Assembly: GCF_902491285.1 (NCBI RefSeq)
Contig: NZ_CABUHK010000028.1
Span: 1-55,918 of the forward strand
Direction: 5' to 3'
DNA from: an uncultured Bacteroides sp.
GTDB taxonomy: Bacteria > Bacteroidota > Bacteroidia > Bacteroidales > Bacteroidaceae
DNA length: 55,918 bases
A model generated the notes under the pieces. That model did no database searches, had not been told where the DNA came from, and saw only the letters and a program-made list of their open reading frames with translations. Numbering within the stretch: position 1 is the first letter of the stretch; each line of letters starts with the position of its first letter. The translations under genes and the position numbers were made by a program. This document shows positions 45,925 to 55,226 of this stretch, piece after piece.

Positions 45925-45932
45925 TAACTTTG
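45925..45932 (+). promoter_or_regulatory. -7 box of the second ThiE/TenI-like gene
   Basis: TAACTTTG matches TAnnTTTG and ends 26 bases before the start codon. TTGG/GTTG about 20 bases upstream is a weak -33. It allows separate transcription of the last gene. Confidence 0.45.
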
Positions 45933-45958
45933 CTAAACAATCCAAGTTAACAAAGGAA

Positions 45959-46567
45959 ATGAAATTAATTGTAGTCACCACACCCACTTTCTTCGTTGAA
46001 GAAGATAAGATTATTACTGCTCTTTTCGAAGAGGGACTGGACATTCTACATCTTAGGAAACCGGAGACTCCGGCCATGTATTCAGAACGGTTACTGACGC
46101 TTATCCCTGAAAAATATCACCGTCGCATTGTCACACACGAGCACTTTTACTTGAAAGAAGAATTCAACCTGATGGGGATTCATCTGAATGCACGTAATCC
46201 GAAAGAGCCGCATGACTATGCGGGGCACGTCAGTTGTTCCTGCCATTCTGTCGAAGAAGTGAAAAATAGAAAGCATTTCTATGATTATGTTTTCATGAGT
46301 CCTATCTATGACAGCATCTCCAAGGTGAACTACTATTCTACATATACCGCCGAAGAATTGCGTGAGGCTCAAAAAGCCAGAATCATTGACTCCAAAGTAA
46401 TGGCATTGGGCGGTATCAACGAAGATAACTTACTCGAAATTAAAGATTTCGGTTTTGGTGGGGCTGTCGTACTGGGTGACCTTTGGAATAGGTTCGATGC
46501 TTGCTCGGATCAAGATTATCTGGCTGTGATTGAGCATTTCAAGAAGTTGAAGAAGTTGTCGGATTAA
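45959..46567 (+). CDS. ThiE/TenI-family protein
   Basis: A 202-residue TIM-barrel protein related to thiamine-phosphate synthase and to the thiazole tautomerase TenI. Seen: MKLIVVTTPTFFVEEDKIIT, LDILHLRKPET, GIHLNARNPKEPHDYAGHVSCSCHSVEEV, YVFMSPIYDSISKVNY and VMALGGINEDNLLEIKDFGF. It lacks the DDxxLA-type and KxxD patterns of ThiE seen in the first copy, so tautomerase-like or regulatory activity is more likely than synthase. It follows thiF by 61 bases. Confidence 0.82.
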   Translation: MKLIVVTTPTFFVEEDKIITALFEEGLDILHLRKPETPAMYSERLLTLIPEKYHRRIVTHEHFYLKEEFNLMGIHLNARNPKEPHDYAGHVSCSCHSVEEVKNRKHFYDYVFMSPIYDSISKVNYYSTYTAEELREAQKARIIDSKVMALGGINEDNLLEIKDFGFGGAVVLGDLWNRFDACSDQDYLAVIEHFKKLKKLSD

Positions 46568-46596
46568 AATAAATGCGTAACTTAGTTTATAATAAA

Positions 46597-46640
46597 GAAA
46601 GGGAATCCCCTATTTTTAAGGGACTCCCTTTCCTGTTTTT
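46597..46640 (+). terminator. terminator of the thiamine operon
   Basis: The stem GAAAGGGAATCCC (46597-46609) pairs with GGGACTCCCTTTC (46620-46632) with one mismatch, followed by a T-rich run. Confidence 0.8.
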
Positions 46641-46656
46641 TGTTCGTTTCTCCTTA

Positions 46657-47169
46657 TCAGAATTCGTAGTGGAAGCCAAATGACAAGTCCTCGCTGCCAA
46701 ATGAAAATCCGTAACCGTTAGTGCCATACACATAATCATCCCTATATCCTAGAAAACCACATTTGGTCACCAAGCTGAAATGATCGTTCAATTTTATAGC
46801 AAGTCCCGGCTTGATACCTAATTCAAAACCACCTTCAGATTCTCCATCCCACTTTACAGAGGAAACTCCGATACCACCATCCAAAAACAGGCGTACCACT
46901 TTATTTTCATAATATGAATAGCGAACGTAAGGAGCAAAACTGAAAGCATTTTTGAAGCCGGCCGTCTCTTCGCTGTTATGTGCAAATCCCAATGTAGCCC
47001 CGACTGCCCATTGCTCACTCAAATTATATCCAAGCTCCGGCTCTATCAAAAAAGAAGTATTATCAGCATCATCATTATGCCACAATGCAACATTACCACC
47101 TACATAGAATTGAGCCTTGGCAGACAATGCTACCATTACCACAAAAAACAAAATTACAATCTTTTTCAT
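46657..47169 (-). CDS. small outer-membrane beta-barrel protein
   Basis: A 170-residue barrel with a Sec signal (MKKIVILFFVVMVALSAKAQ). Seen: alternating strands FYVGGNVALWHND, SFLIEPELGYNLSEQWAVGATLGF, FAPYVRYSYYENKVVRLFLDGGIG, LGIKPGLAIKLNDHFSLVTKCGFLGY, and the final FGFHYEF ending in an aromatic residue, the barrel-assembly signal. The family is OmpW/OmpA-barrel-like (porin family). The role is unknown. It converges with the thiamine operon. Confidence 0.87.
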   Translation of the reverse strand: MKKIVILFFVVMVALSAKAQFYVGGNVALWHNDDADNTSFLIEPELGYNLSEQWAVGATLGFAHNSEETAGFKNAFSFAPYVRYSYYENKVVRLFLDGGIGVSSVKWDGESEGGFELGIKPGLAIKLNDHFSLVTKCGFLGYRDDYVYGTNGYGFSFGSEDLSFGFHYEF

Positions 47170-47235
47170 TTTATCGTTGTCTTTAATTAAACACTACGGG
47201 GCAATCCCCGAAATACCTTATTATTTTTCGGGGTG

Positions 47236-47267
47236 CAAAAGTATAATCCTTTTCTTGATAAAACAAC
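47236..47267 (-). promoter_or_regulatory. promoter of the small barrel protein
   Basis: On the minus strand, -7 TACTTTTG (47236-47243) with GTTG (47264-47267) 20 bases upstream. A hairpin CCCCGAAA/TTTCGGGG (47206-47213, 47226-47233) lies in the leader. Confidence 0.6.
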
Positions 47268-47310
47268 TTTTTAGTTAGTTTTTTATAAAATACACAGTTT
47301 ATCAGCTCAC

Positions 47311-47357
47311 AAAAAAAATAGACTGCAAATACTTTCTCAAGTATTTACAGCCTATTT
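47311..47357 (-). terminator. terminator of ppdK
   Basis: The stem AAATAGACTGCAAATACTT (47316-47334) pairs with 47339-47357 with two mismatches, and on the minus strand a run of eight T follows (47311-47318). Confidence 0.8.
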
Positions 47358-47391
47358 ATCAGATAGTTAAGTACCTAACCAGTGTATTCAA

Positions 47392-50112
47392 CTACCCTTC
47401 TATTGCTGCTTGCGCCGCAGCCAATCTTGCGATAGGCACGCGGAATGGAGAACAACTAACGTAGTTTAATCCTACTCTGTGACAGAATTTCACTGAAGAA
47501 GGTTCGCCACCATGTTCACCGCAAATACCGCATTTCAAATCCGGACGGATAGCACGGCCTTTTTCTGTTGCCATACGAACCAATTGTCCCACACCATTCT
47601 GGTCGAGCACCTGGAACGGGTCTACTTTCAAAATCTTCTTTTCCAGATAAACAGGAAGGAAAGAAGCAATATCATCACGAGAATAACCAAAGGTCATCTG
47701 CGTCAAGTCATTTGTACCGAATGAGAAGAATTCAGCAGAAGAAGCAATACGATCGGCTGTCAAAGCTGCACGCGGAATTTCGATCATTGTACCTACCTTG
47801 AAGTCAATGCTGTCTCCCAGTTCTTCAAACAGCTTCGCTGCTTCCGTACGAATCACACTTTCCTGTTCCTTGAATTCATACAAGATACCGGTCAACGGAA
47901 CCATGATTTCCGGATGAGTCTCCACTCCTTCTTTCTTCAGTTCCAATGCAGCACCCAGGATAGCACGTGTCTGCATCTGAGTAATTTCAGGATATGTATT
48001 TCCCAGACGGCAACCACGGTGACCCAACATCGGGTTGTGTTCACACAGTGATTCTACACGTTGCTGGATATACTGCAAACTTACACCCATGGTATCCGCC
48101 ATCTCCTGCTGTCCTTTCAGATCGTGGGGAACGAACTCGTGCAAAGGAGGATCGAGCAGACGTACAGTCACCGGACAACCTGCCATTGCCTTAAAGATAC
48201 CCTTAAAGTCTGCCTGCTGGTACGGAAGAATCTTAGCCAATGCCTTGCGACGTCCTTCGGCATCTTCTGCCAGAATCATTTCACGCATTGCCTTAATCTT
48301 CTCACCTTCAAAGAACATATGTTCCGTACGGCAAAGACCGATACCTACCGCACCGAAGTTACGGGCCACTTCCGCATCATGAGGAGTATCCGCATTGGTA
48401 CGTACCTGCAGACGGGTATATTTATCGGCAAGTGTCATCAATTCGGCAAAGTCGCCGGAAAGCTCGGCAGCTTTCGTCTCTACCTTACCATTATATACCA
48501 CACCCGTACTTCCGTTCAGAGAGATGTAATCGCCTTCTTTCAGCACCACACCATCAATTTCCACCGTACGTGCCTTATAGTCAATATTCAGAGCACCTGC
48601 ACCCGATACACAGCATTTACCCATACCGCGGGCTACTACGGCAGCATGAGAAGTCATACCGCCACGGGCTGTAAGGATCCCTTCGGCAACAGCCATACCT
48701 GCCAAGTCCTCAGGAGAAGTTTCGATACGAACCATCACCACACGTTTTCCGGCAGCATGCCATTCGGCAGCGTCCTCAGCGAAGAATACAATCTGGCCTG
48801 TCGCAGCACCCGGAGAAGCCGGCAAACCGCGGGTCAATACTTTTGCCTTCTTCAAAGCATCCTTGTCAAATACAGGGTGAAGCAGTTCGTCCAACTTATT
48901 CGGTTCTACGCGCATCAAAGCTGTCTTTTCGTCAATCATGCCCTGACGAAGCAAATCCATAGCAATCTTCACCATGGCAGCCCCCGTACGTTTACCGTTA
49001 CGTGTCTGAAGGAACCAGAGTTTACCTTCCTGTACGGTGAACTCCATGTCCTGCATATCTTTATAGTGGTTTTCCAGTTTCGTCTGAAGCTCATCCAGTT
49101 CTTTATAGATTTCCGGCATAGCCTCTTCCATAGAAGGATATTTCGCAGCGCGTTCCTCTTCGCTTACACCGGCCAGTTGAGCCCAGCGTTGAGAACCGAT
49201 CTTGGTAATCTGTTGCGGAGTACGGATACCGGCTACTACGTCTTCACCTTGCGCGTTAATCAAGTACTCACCATTGAAAAGGTCTTCACCCGTACCGGCG
49301 TCACGTGAGAAACAAACACCGGTTGCGGAAGTATCTCCCATATTACCGAATACCATTGCCTGTACGTTTACGGCTGTTCCCCATTCGTCAGGAATACTTT
49401 CCATCTTACGGTAGAGGATAGCACGTTCATTCATCCACGAATCAAATACAGCGCAGATGGCTCCCCAAAGTTGTTCGTATGCACAAGTCGGGAAATCTTT
49501 TCCGGTCTGTTCTTTTACGGCAGCCTTAAATTTCTTCACGAGTTCTTTCAGGTCTTCCACTTCCAGCTCGTTATCAAGTTTCACCCCTTTCGCTTCTTTC
49601 ACCTCTTCGATAATTTCTTCGAACGGGTCGATGTCATCCTTATTAGTAGGCTTCATTCCCAAAACCACATCACCGTACATTTGTACAAAACGACGGTAAG
49701 AATCCCATGCAAAACGTGCATTGCCTGTCTTGCGGATAATTCCTTCCACCACTTCGTCATTCAAACCAAGGTTGAGGATAGTATCCATCATACCCGGCAT
49801 GGATGCGCGGGCGCCGGAACGTACAGACACCAACAAAGGATTTTCAATGTCACCAAATTTTGATTTCATCAAGCCTTCTACATTAGAGATAGCCTTAACG
49901 ACTTCATCTTTCAGCAATTCAACCACTTTATCACGTCCTAACGTGTTGTATTCCGTACAAACATCTGTAGTTATTGTGAATCCGGGAGGGACTGGAATTC
50001 CGATTAAATTCATTTCGGCAAGGTTTGCACCTTTACCACCCAGCAAATTCTTCATGTCGGCTTTTCCTTCCGCCTGACCATTTCCAAAGGTATAAACTCT
50101 TTTTTTATCCAT
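47392..50112 (-). CDS. ppdK: pyruvate, phosphate dikinase
   Basis: A 906-residue cytoplasmic enzyme interconverting PEP and pyruvate with ATP, phosphate, AMP and pyrophosphate; Bacteroides and other anaerobes use it in glycolysis and gluconeogenesis. Seen: the N-terminal ATP-grasp start KRVYTFGNGQAEG, GGKGANLAEM, the central phosphohistidine domain ARGGMTSHAAVVARGMGK (His in TSHAA), LCRTEHMFF, and the C-terminal PEP barrel with DLKCGICGEHGGEP (catalytic Cys) and PFRVPIARLAAAQA. Single-gene unit with its own -7 box and terminator. Confidence 0.98.
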   Translation of the reverse strand: MDKKRVYTFGNGQAEGKADMKNLLGGKGANLAEMNLIGIPVPPGFTITTDVCTEYNTLGRDKVVELLKDEVVKAISNVEGLMKSKFGDIENPLLVSVRSGARASMPGMMDTILNLGLNDEVVEGIIRKTGNARFAWDSYRRFVQMYGDVVLGMKPTNKDDIDPFEEIIEEVKEAKGVKLDNELEVEDLKELVKKFKAAVKEQTGKDFPTCAYEQLWGAICAVFDSWMNERAILYRKMESIPDEWGTAVNVQAMVFGNMGDTSATGVCFSRDAGTGEDLFNGEYLINAQGEDVVAGIRTPQQITKIGSQRWAQLAGVSEEERAAKYPSMEEAMPEIYKELDELQTKLENHYKDMQDMEFTVQEGKLWFLQTRNGKRTGAAMVKIAMDLLRQGMIDEKTALMRVEPNKLDELLHPVFDKDALKKAKVLTRGLPASPGAATGQIVFFAEDAAEWHAAGKRVVMVRIETSPEDLAGMAVAEGILTARGGMTSHAAVVARGMGKCCVSGAGALNIDYKARTVEIDGVVLKEGDYISLNGSTGVVYNGKVETKAAELSGDFAELMTLADKYTRLQVRTNADTPHDAEVARNFGAVGIGLCRTEHMFFEGEKIKAMREMILAEDAEGRRKALAKILPYQQADFKGIFKAMAGCPVTVRLLDPPLHEFVPHDLKGQQEMADTMGVSLQYIQQRVESLCEHNPMLGHRGCRLGNTYPEITQMQTRAILGAALELKKEGVETHPEIMVPLTGILYEFKEQESVIRTEAAKLFEELGDSIDFKVGTMIEIPRAALTADRIASSAEFFSFGTNDLTQMTFGYSRDDIASFLPVYLEKKILKVDPFQVLDQNGVGQLVRMATEKGRAIRPDLKCGICGEHGGEPSSVKFCHRVGLNYVSCSPFRVPIARLAAAQAAIEG

Positions 50113-50153
50113 AATATTGTGTTTAAAGTTACATTATGACTTTTTTCTGTTCG

Positions 50154-50161
50154 CAAATCTA
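50154..50161 (-). promoter_or_regulatory. -7 box of ppdK
   Basis: The minus strand reads TAGATTTG, matching TAnnTTTG, 42 bases before the start codon. No exact -33 TTTG at 19-21 bases. Confidence 0.5.
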
Positions 50162-50276
50162 AGGATATTTCGCAAACCAGAAAACTTTTTGCGAAAAAAC
50201 TTTCTATCAAAATGCAATTTCGACATTACAATCTGGATTATTTCAACAGACACGAAAATTTTCCAAAAAAAATACC

Positions 50277-50284
50277 TACTTTTG
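50277..50284 (+). promoter_or_regulatory. -7 box of rlmD
   Basis: TACTTTTG matches TAnnTTTG and lies 27 bases before the GTG start. The -33 position is not a clear match. Confidence 0.5.
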
Positions 50285-50311
50285 CAAAGTAATTATTAGA
50301 CTGGTGTAAAA

Positions 50312-51730
50312 GTGGCAAGAAAGAAAAAAGAGCTTCCCTTATTGGAGAAGGTAACAATCATGGATGTGGCTGCCGAAGGAAAAGCCATCGCAAAAGTAAA
50401 CGACCTGGTGATTTTTGTTCCCTACGTAGTGCCGGGTGATGTCGTAGACCTTCAGATCAAGCGTAAGAAGAATAAATATGCCGAAGCAGAAGCGGTGAAG
50501 TTTCATGAACTGTCGCCCGACCGCGCCGTTCCTTTCTGCCAGCACTATGGCGTATGCGGCGGCTGTAAGTGGCAGGTGCTCCCCTATCCGGAGCAAATCA
50601 GATATAAGCAGAAACAAGTGGAAGATAACCTGAGACGTATCGGCAAGATCGAACTTCCCGAAATTTCCCCTATTCTCGGTTCGGCAAAAACCGAATGGTA
50701 CAGGAACAAGTTGGAGTTCACATTCTCCAATAAACGTTGGCTGACCAACGAGGAAGTCCGTCAGGATGTGAAGTATGACCAGATGAATGCTGTCGGTTTC
50801 CATATTCCGGGAGCGTTCGACAAGGTACTGGCTATCGAGAAATGCTGGTTGCAGGACGATATATCCAACCGTATCCGTAACGCGATACGCGATTATGCTT
50901 ACGAGCACGATTATTCTTTTATTAATCTGCGCACGCAGGAAGGCATGTTGCGGAACATGATTGTCCGTACTTCCTCGACAGGTGAGCTGATGGTAATCAT
51001 CATTTGCAAAATCACGGAAGACCACGAGATGGAACTGTTCAAGCAACTGCTTCAGTTCGTTGCCGACTCTTTCCCGGAAATTACTTCTCTATTATACATT
51101 ATTAATAATAAGTGCAACGACACCATCAACGATTTGGATGTGCACGTATTCAAAGGCAAGGATCATATCTTTGAGGAGATGGAAGGACTGCGTTTCAAGG
51201 TAGGCCCGAAATCGTTCTATCAGACTAATTCGGAACAGGCATATAACCTGTATAAGATAGCCCGCGACTTTGCCGGACTGACCGGAAACGAGCTGGTGTA
51301 TGACCTTTATACCGGAACAGGAACGATTGCCAATTTCGTCTCACGCCAGGCTCGTCAGGTGATTGGCATCGAGTATGTGCCGGAAGCTATCGAAGACGCA
51401 AAAGTAAATGCGGAAATCAATGATATCAAGAACACTTTGTTCTATGCCGGCGACATGAAGGATATGCTGACTCAGGAATTCATCAATCAGCACGGACGTC
51501 CGGATGTCATCATCACAGACCCGCCTCGTGCGGGTATGCATCAGGATGTGGTTGATGTCATTTTGTTTGCCGAGCCCAAACGTATTGTTTATGTAAGTTG
51601 TAATCCTGCTACCCAGGCACGCGATTTGCAGTTGCTGGATGGTAAATACAAGGTGAAGGCAGTGCAGCCGGTAGATATGTTCCCTCACACTCATCATGTG
51701 GAGAATGTAGTACTGCTAGAACTTCGATAA
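50312..51730 (+). CDS. rlmD: 23S rRNA (uracil-C5)-methyltransferase RlmD/RumA type
   Basis: A 472-residue SAM-dependent methyltransferase. Seen: an N-terminal TRAM domain (VTIMDVAAEGKAIAKVNDLVIFVPYVVPGDVVDL), a 4Fe-4S site (CQHYGVCGGCKWQ), the SAM site VYDLYTGTGTIANFVS, VIGIEYVPEAIEDAKVNAE, ITDPPRAGMH and the catalytic Cys in VYVSCNPATQARDL. It starts with GTG; the reading MARKKKELPLLEKV is the family start. Which uracil is modified cannot be told from sequence alone. The RluA gene follows after 12 bases. Confidence 0.93.
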   Translation: MARKKKELPLLEKVTIMDVAAEGKAIAKVNDLVIFVPYVVPGDVVDLQIKRKKNKYAEAEAVKFHELSPDRAVPFCQHYGVCGGCKWQVLPYPEQIRYKQKQVEDNLRRIGKIELPEISPILGSAKTEWYRNKLEFTFSNKRWLTNEEVRQDVKYDQMNAVGFHIPGAFDKVLAIEKCWLQDDISNRIRNAIRDYAYEHDYSFINLRTQEGMLRNMIVRTSSTGELMVIIICKITEDHEMELFKQLLQFVADSFPEITSLLYIINNKCNDTINDLDVHVFKGKDHIFEEMEGLRFKVGPKSFYQTNSEQAYNLYKIARDFAGLTGNELVYDLYTGTGTIANFVSRQARQVIGIEYVPEAIEDAKVNAEINDIKNTLFYAGDMKDMLTQEFINQHGRPDVIITDPPRAGMHQDVVDVILFAEPKRIVYVSCNPATQARDLQLLDGKYKVKAVQPVDMFPHTHHVENVVLLELR

Positions 51731-51742
51731 AAGAAAAAAGAA

Positions 51743-52663
51743 ATGGAAAAAAGACCAAGAAAGACGCCTGCTGAAAAAGCACGTGCCCAATATACGAATT
51801 ATGCAGTCAGAGAACCGATGGAACTCATGGACTTTCTGGCTGCCAAGATGCCGGACGCAAGCCGCACAAAGCTGAAATCTTTGTTAAGCAAGCGGGTGGT
51901 ATTTGTTGATAATGTGATTACTACACAATTCAACTTCCCCCTTCAACCGGGAATGAAGGTGAAAATCAGCAAGCAAAAAGGAAAGAAAGAGTTTAACAAC
52001 AGATTGCTGAAAATCGTGTATGAAGACGCTTATATCATTGTTGTCGAGAAGATGCAAGGACTCTTGTCTGTCAATACGGAGCGTCAGAAAGAGCGTACCG
52101 CTTATACAATACTTAATGAATATGTACAACGTTCGGGACGTCAGTTTCGCGTATTCGTCGTTCACCGCCTGGACAGGGACACTTCCGGCTTGATGATGTT
52201 TGCCAAAGACGAGAAGACCCAGCGGGTTCTGCGTGATAACTGGCACGAAATAGTGACCGACCGCAGATACGTAGCCGTAGTGGAAGGAACTATGGAAAAA
52301 GATTATGATACGGTAGTATCCTGGTTGACCGACAAGACTTTGTATGTAAGTTCCAGCGAATATGATGATGGCGGTTCAAAATCAATCACCCATTATAGAA
52401 CAATCAAACGTGCGAACGGGTATTCTCTTATGGAACTCGACCTGGAGACAGGACGCAAGAATCAGATTCGTGTACATATGCAGGATTTGGGTCATCCGAT
52501 TGTCGGTGATGGAAGATATGGCGGAGAAAACTATTCGAATCCTATCGGACGGTTAGCCCTTCATGCCTTCAAGCTTTGTTTTTATCATCCGGTAACGGGA
52601 GATTTAATGGAGTTTGAGACACCTTATCCGGGAGATTTCAAGAAGTTGTTTCTGAAGAAATAA
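51743..52663 (+). CDS. RluA-family pseudouridine synthase
   Basis: A 306-residue enzyme. Seen: an S4-like RNA-binding N-terminus (LMDFLAAKMPDASRTKLKSLLSKRVVFVDN), the catalytic motif VVHRLDRDTSGLMMFAKDE with the active Asp, RRYVAVVEGTME, and the KNQIRVHMQDLGHPIVGDGRYG block. An extended basic N-terminus (KRPRKTPAEKARAQYTN) may bind RNA. It is paired with rlmD, so both are probably rRNA modifiers. Confidence 0.92.
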   Translation: MEKRPRKTPAEKARAQYTNYAVREPMELMDFLAAKMPDASRTKLKSLLSKRVVFVDNVITTQFNFPLQPGMKVKISKQKGKKEFNNRLLKIVYEDAYIIVVEKMQGLLSVNTERQKERTAYTILNEYVQRSGRQFRVFVVHRLDRDTSGLMMFAKDEKTQRVLRDNWHEIVTDRRYVAVVEGTMEKDYDTVVSWLTDKTLYVSSSEYDDGGSKSITHYRTIKRANGYSLMELDLETGRKNQIRVHMQDLGHPIVGDGRYGGENYSNPIGRLALHAFKLCFYHPVTGDLMEFETPYPGDFKKLFLKK

Positions 52664-52668
52664 AAAAT

Positions 52669-52706
52669 AAAAGCGGAACTCTTTAAAAAAGAGACTTCCG
52701 CTTTTT
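52669..52706. terminator. bidirectional terminator between rluA-type gene and small lipoprotein
   Basis: The stem AAAAGCGGAACTCTTT pairs with AGAGACTTCCGCTTTT around a short A loop, with T runs on both strands. Confidence 0.8.
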
Positions 52707-52729
52707 ATTTATATTAAAATATTCATCTT

Positions 52730-53137
52730 CTATTGCATTTCCAATGTAAAAGGGAAACCCTCTGAATCTCCTGTCAAATAAAAAATTCCAGTCATTAACC
52801 CCCGACGTATGTTCACATCATCCATGTAGGAGATTCCATTTCTACCATAATCCAAAATAAGGTTATTACTGTAACGTTCCTCCCAATACCACTGAAAACG
52901 AAAATGATCATATAGTTCACCGTTACGATAATATTGATATTCTTCACCAAAACCATCCGGATCAAAAGTAAACTCACTATATATATACCTTCCATTGGCA
53001 GCACTCATGCCGACATCTCCTGTCCATATCCTGCCGAACATCTGCTCTTCTAAATCTTCATCGTCCTCGCACGAAGCAAAGCCAACCAATAAAGTCAGCA
53101 TCATTAAGATACCTGCATATCTCTTAATCATTTTCAT
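52730..53137 (-). CDS. small lipoprotein of unknown function
   Basis: A 135-residue predicted lipoprotein (MKMIKRYAGILMMLTLLVGFASC, Cys23) with an acidic stretch right after the Cys (EDDEDLEEQ) and a lipocalin-like or barrel-like set of aromatic strands (RIWTGDVGM, YSEFTFDPDGFGEEYQYY, DHFRFQWYWEERYSNNLILDY). No family name can be given. It has its own TAAATTTG -7 box at 53167-53174 and diverges from the radical SAM gene. Confidence 0.75.
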   Translation of the reverse strand: MKMIKRYAGILMMLTLLVGFASCEDDEDLEEQMFGRIWTGDVGMSAANGRYIYSEFTFDPDGFGEEYQYYRNGELYDHFRFQWYWEERYSNNLILDYGRNGISYMDDVNIRRGLMTGIFYLTGDSEGFPFTLEMQ

Positions 53138-53166
53138 AATTTTCCAGTTTATTGCGTTTATAAATA

Positions 53167-53174
53167 CAAATTTA
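53167..53174 (-). promoter_or_regulatory. -7 box of the small lipoprotein
   Basis: The minus strand reads TAAATTTG, matching TAnnTTTG, 30 bases before the start codon. Confidence 0.45.
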
Positions 53175-53216
53175 GCGTTTTTATTTTACTATACGCTTCA
53201 AGCCATAAGTTTTTTG

Positions 53217-53224
53217 TACCTTTG
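53217..53224 (+). promoter_or_regulatory. -7 box of the radical SAM gene
   Basis: TACCTTTG, a match to the most common Bacteroides -7 form, 24 bases before the start codon. Confidence 0.5.
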
Positions 53225-53248
53225 CCCCGATAATATTAAAAAAATTAC

Positions 53249-54889
53249 ATGAAACTTCTTTGGCTCGATTTAAATAGCTCCTATGCCCACTCCTCATTGG
53301 CACTCCCTGCACTCCATGCTCAAATAGCAGATGATACTACTATCGAATGGTGTGTAGTCTCTGCCACAATCAATGAAAATACCGGTAGCGTTGTCAATCA
53401 AATCTACCGTCACCGGCCGGATATCATTGCAGCCACAAACTGGTTATTCAATCACGAGCAACTATTACACATCGTTTCACGTGCAAAAGCATTATTACCT
53501 CATTGCTGCATCATACTCGGCGGTCCCGAGTTTTTAGGAGACAACGAAGCTTTCTTATATAAGAACAAATTTGTAAGCGGAGTGTTTCGCGGAGAAGGCG
53601 AAGAAGTATTCCCTTTATGGCTAAAAGTGTGGAATCACCCAAAAGAAGAGTGGAAATCAATAACAGGCCTCTGTTATCTTGATGAAAACAATCAATATCA
53701 AGACAACGGCATCGCCCGCGTCATGAATTTCTCCCAGCTCATATCCCCTGAAAAGAGCTGTTTCTTCAATTGGAGCAAGCCCTTTGTCCAACTAGAGACA
53801 ACCCGGGGATGTTTCAACACATGTGCCTTTTGCGTCAGCGGCGGTGAAAAGCCCGTCCGCACCATCCCTTTGGAAGCTATCCGTGAACGTCTGAATGACA
53901 TTCACCAGCATGGAATCAAGAATGTACGTGTCCTCGACCGTACCTTTAATTACAACAATAAGCGGGCAAAAGAATTACTCGACCTATTCCGCAACTATCC
54001 GGACATCTGTTTCCATCTTGAAATCCATCCGGCTCTCCTTTCCGAAGAACTTAAAAAGGAGTTATCTGTTCTCCCTAAAGGTTTATTACACCTGGAAGCC
54101 GGAATCCAGAGTTTAAAAGAACCGGTTCTACAACAAAGCCGACGCATCGGAAAGCTATCCGACGCTCTTGAAGGATTAAAATACCTCTGCTCTCTAAAAA
54201 ATATGGAGACACATGCCGACCTGATAGCAGGACTCCCACTCTATCACTTATCCGAGATATTCGAAGATGTCCGCACCTTGGCAGAATATGGCGCAGGAGA
54301 AATCCAACTGGAATCCCTAAAGCTGCTTCCCGGCACGGAAATGCGAAGAAGAGCAGAGGAATTAGGCATCCAATACTCACCGCTCCCACCGTACGAAGTG
54401 TTACAGACCCGTGAAATATCAGTAGACGAACTGCAAACGGCCCATTACCTATCCCGTATGTTAGACGGATTCTACAATACTTCTACCTGGCAAAAAATTA
54501 CCCGGACACTAATTTTGGAGAATCCTTCTTTCTTACATGAATTCCTTGACCATTTGGTGCAAACAGATGTCATCGATACTCCTTTAAGTTTAGAAAGAAG
54601 AGGATTGATTCTATACGATTTCTGTAAAAATCATTATCCGGATTACCTGACGCAAGTCAGCATCGCATGGATAGAAGCAGGTATGTCGCTTAAAAAAGCT
54701 CCAGCAGAAAGAGTAAGGACAAAAAGACAAGTTCCCCCTGAAAAATGGGAAGTGGAATATGGCTCGTATCGTGAGAATCTACGATTATGTTTTCTTCCCG
54801 TTGACGAAGAAGGGCATGGATACTGGTTCGGCTTTGAATCGGAGATTCAGAAGATACAACCGGTATTTAAAGCTAATAAATTATTCTAG
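53249..54889 (+). CDS. B12-binding-domain radical SAM protein (DUF4080 type)
   Basis: A 546-residue protein. The N-terminus is a cobalamin-binding-like Rossmann domain (KLLWLDLNSSYAHSSLALPALHAQ, CCIILGGPEFLG, GVFRGEGEEVFPLWL). The radical SAM core has CFNTCAFCVSGG (Cys-x3-Cys-x2-Cys), RVLDRTFNYNNKRAKELLDLF and HLEIHPALLSEELKKEL. The C-terminus matches DUF4080 proteins (GMSLKKAPAER, then a basic stretch). Reaction unknown; relatives act on lipids, tetrapyrroles or peptides. It stands alone with its own promoter. Confidence 0.88.
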   Translation: MKLLWLDLNSSYAHSSLALPALHAQIADDTTIEWCVVSATINENTGSVVNQIYRHRPDIIAATNWLFNHEQLLHIVSRAKALLPHCCIILGGPEFLGDNEAFLYKNKFVSGVFRGEGEEVFPLWLKVWNHPKEEWKSITGLCYLDENNQYQDNGIARVMNFSQLISPEKSCFFNWSKPFVQLETTRGCFNTCAFCVSGGEKPVRTIPLEAIRERLNDIHQHGIKNVRVLDRTFNYNNKRAKELLDLFRNYPDICFHLEIHPALLSEELKKELSVLPKGLLHLEAGIQSLKEPVLQQSRRIGKLSDALEGLKYLCSLKNMETHADLIAGLPLYHLSEIFEDVRTLAEYGAGEIQLESLKLLPGTEMRRRAEELGIQYSPLPPYEVLQTREISVDELQTAHYLSRMLDGFYNTSTWQKITRTLILENPSFLHEFLDHLVQTDVIDTPLSLERRGLILYDFCKNHYPDYLTQVSIAWIEAGMSLKKAPAERVRTKRQVPPEKWEVEYGSYRENLRLCFLPVDEEGHGYWFGFESEIQKIQPVFKANKLF

Positions 54890-54923
54890 ATATAGTTCTA
54901 ATAGTTACAGAAAGAGCATTTAA

Positions 54924-55226
54924 TCATCTATCTTTTAGTCTCAAACTTTCTTCATTCTTTTTACTATATGCTTCCCCTCTTGATAACAAATATTGAAACA
55001 AGACAACATCGTCTTTTATTTGTACATGAAAAATAAAGAAAGCCCGATAACTTCCTATACGAATCCGATAGATATAATCGAAATCTACCATTTTTTTGCA
55101 GTCGGTAATCTTGTTGATATTATCCGCTTGTTCAACTTCTAAAATAGCTTTCTGAAGAGATTCTTTTGTTTTACCAGATAATTTACTTGCAGCTTTAATG
55201 AAAGTCTTAGAAAATTCCACTTTCAT
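54924..55226 (-). CDS. RelE/ParE-family toxin
   Basis: A 100-residue toxin of the ParE/RelE fold. Seen: MKVEFSKTFIKAASKLSGKTKESLQKAI, NINKITDCKKMVDFDYIYRIRIGSYRAFF and the end YLLSRGEAYSKK. The ATG at 55226 overlaps the antitoxin stop as ATGA, the usual coupling; a longer start at 55238 was rejected. Whether it acts on gyrase or on mRNA cannot be said. Confidence 0.87.
   Translation of the reverse strand: MKVEFSKTFIKAASKLSGKTKESLQKAILEVEQADNINKITDCKKMVDFDYIYRIRIGSYRAFFIFHVQIKDDVVLFQYLLSRGEAYSKKNEESLRLKDR

Noticed and set aside
48061..49308. A 415-codon open frame on the plus strand
   Set aside because: It lies entirely opposite ppdK, whose protein is unmistakable; the translated sequence has no recognisable family and an odd His/Thr/Arg-rich composition typical of an antisense shadow.
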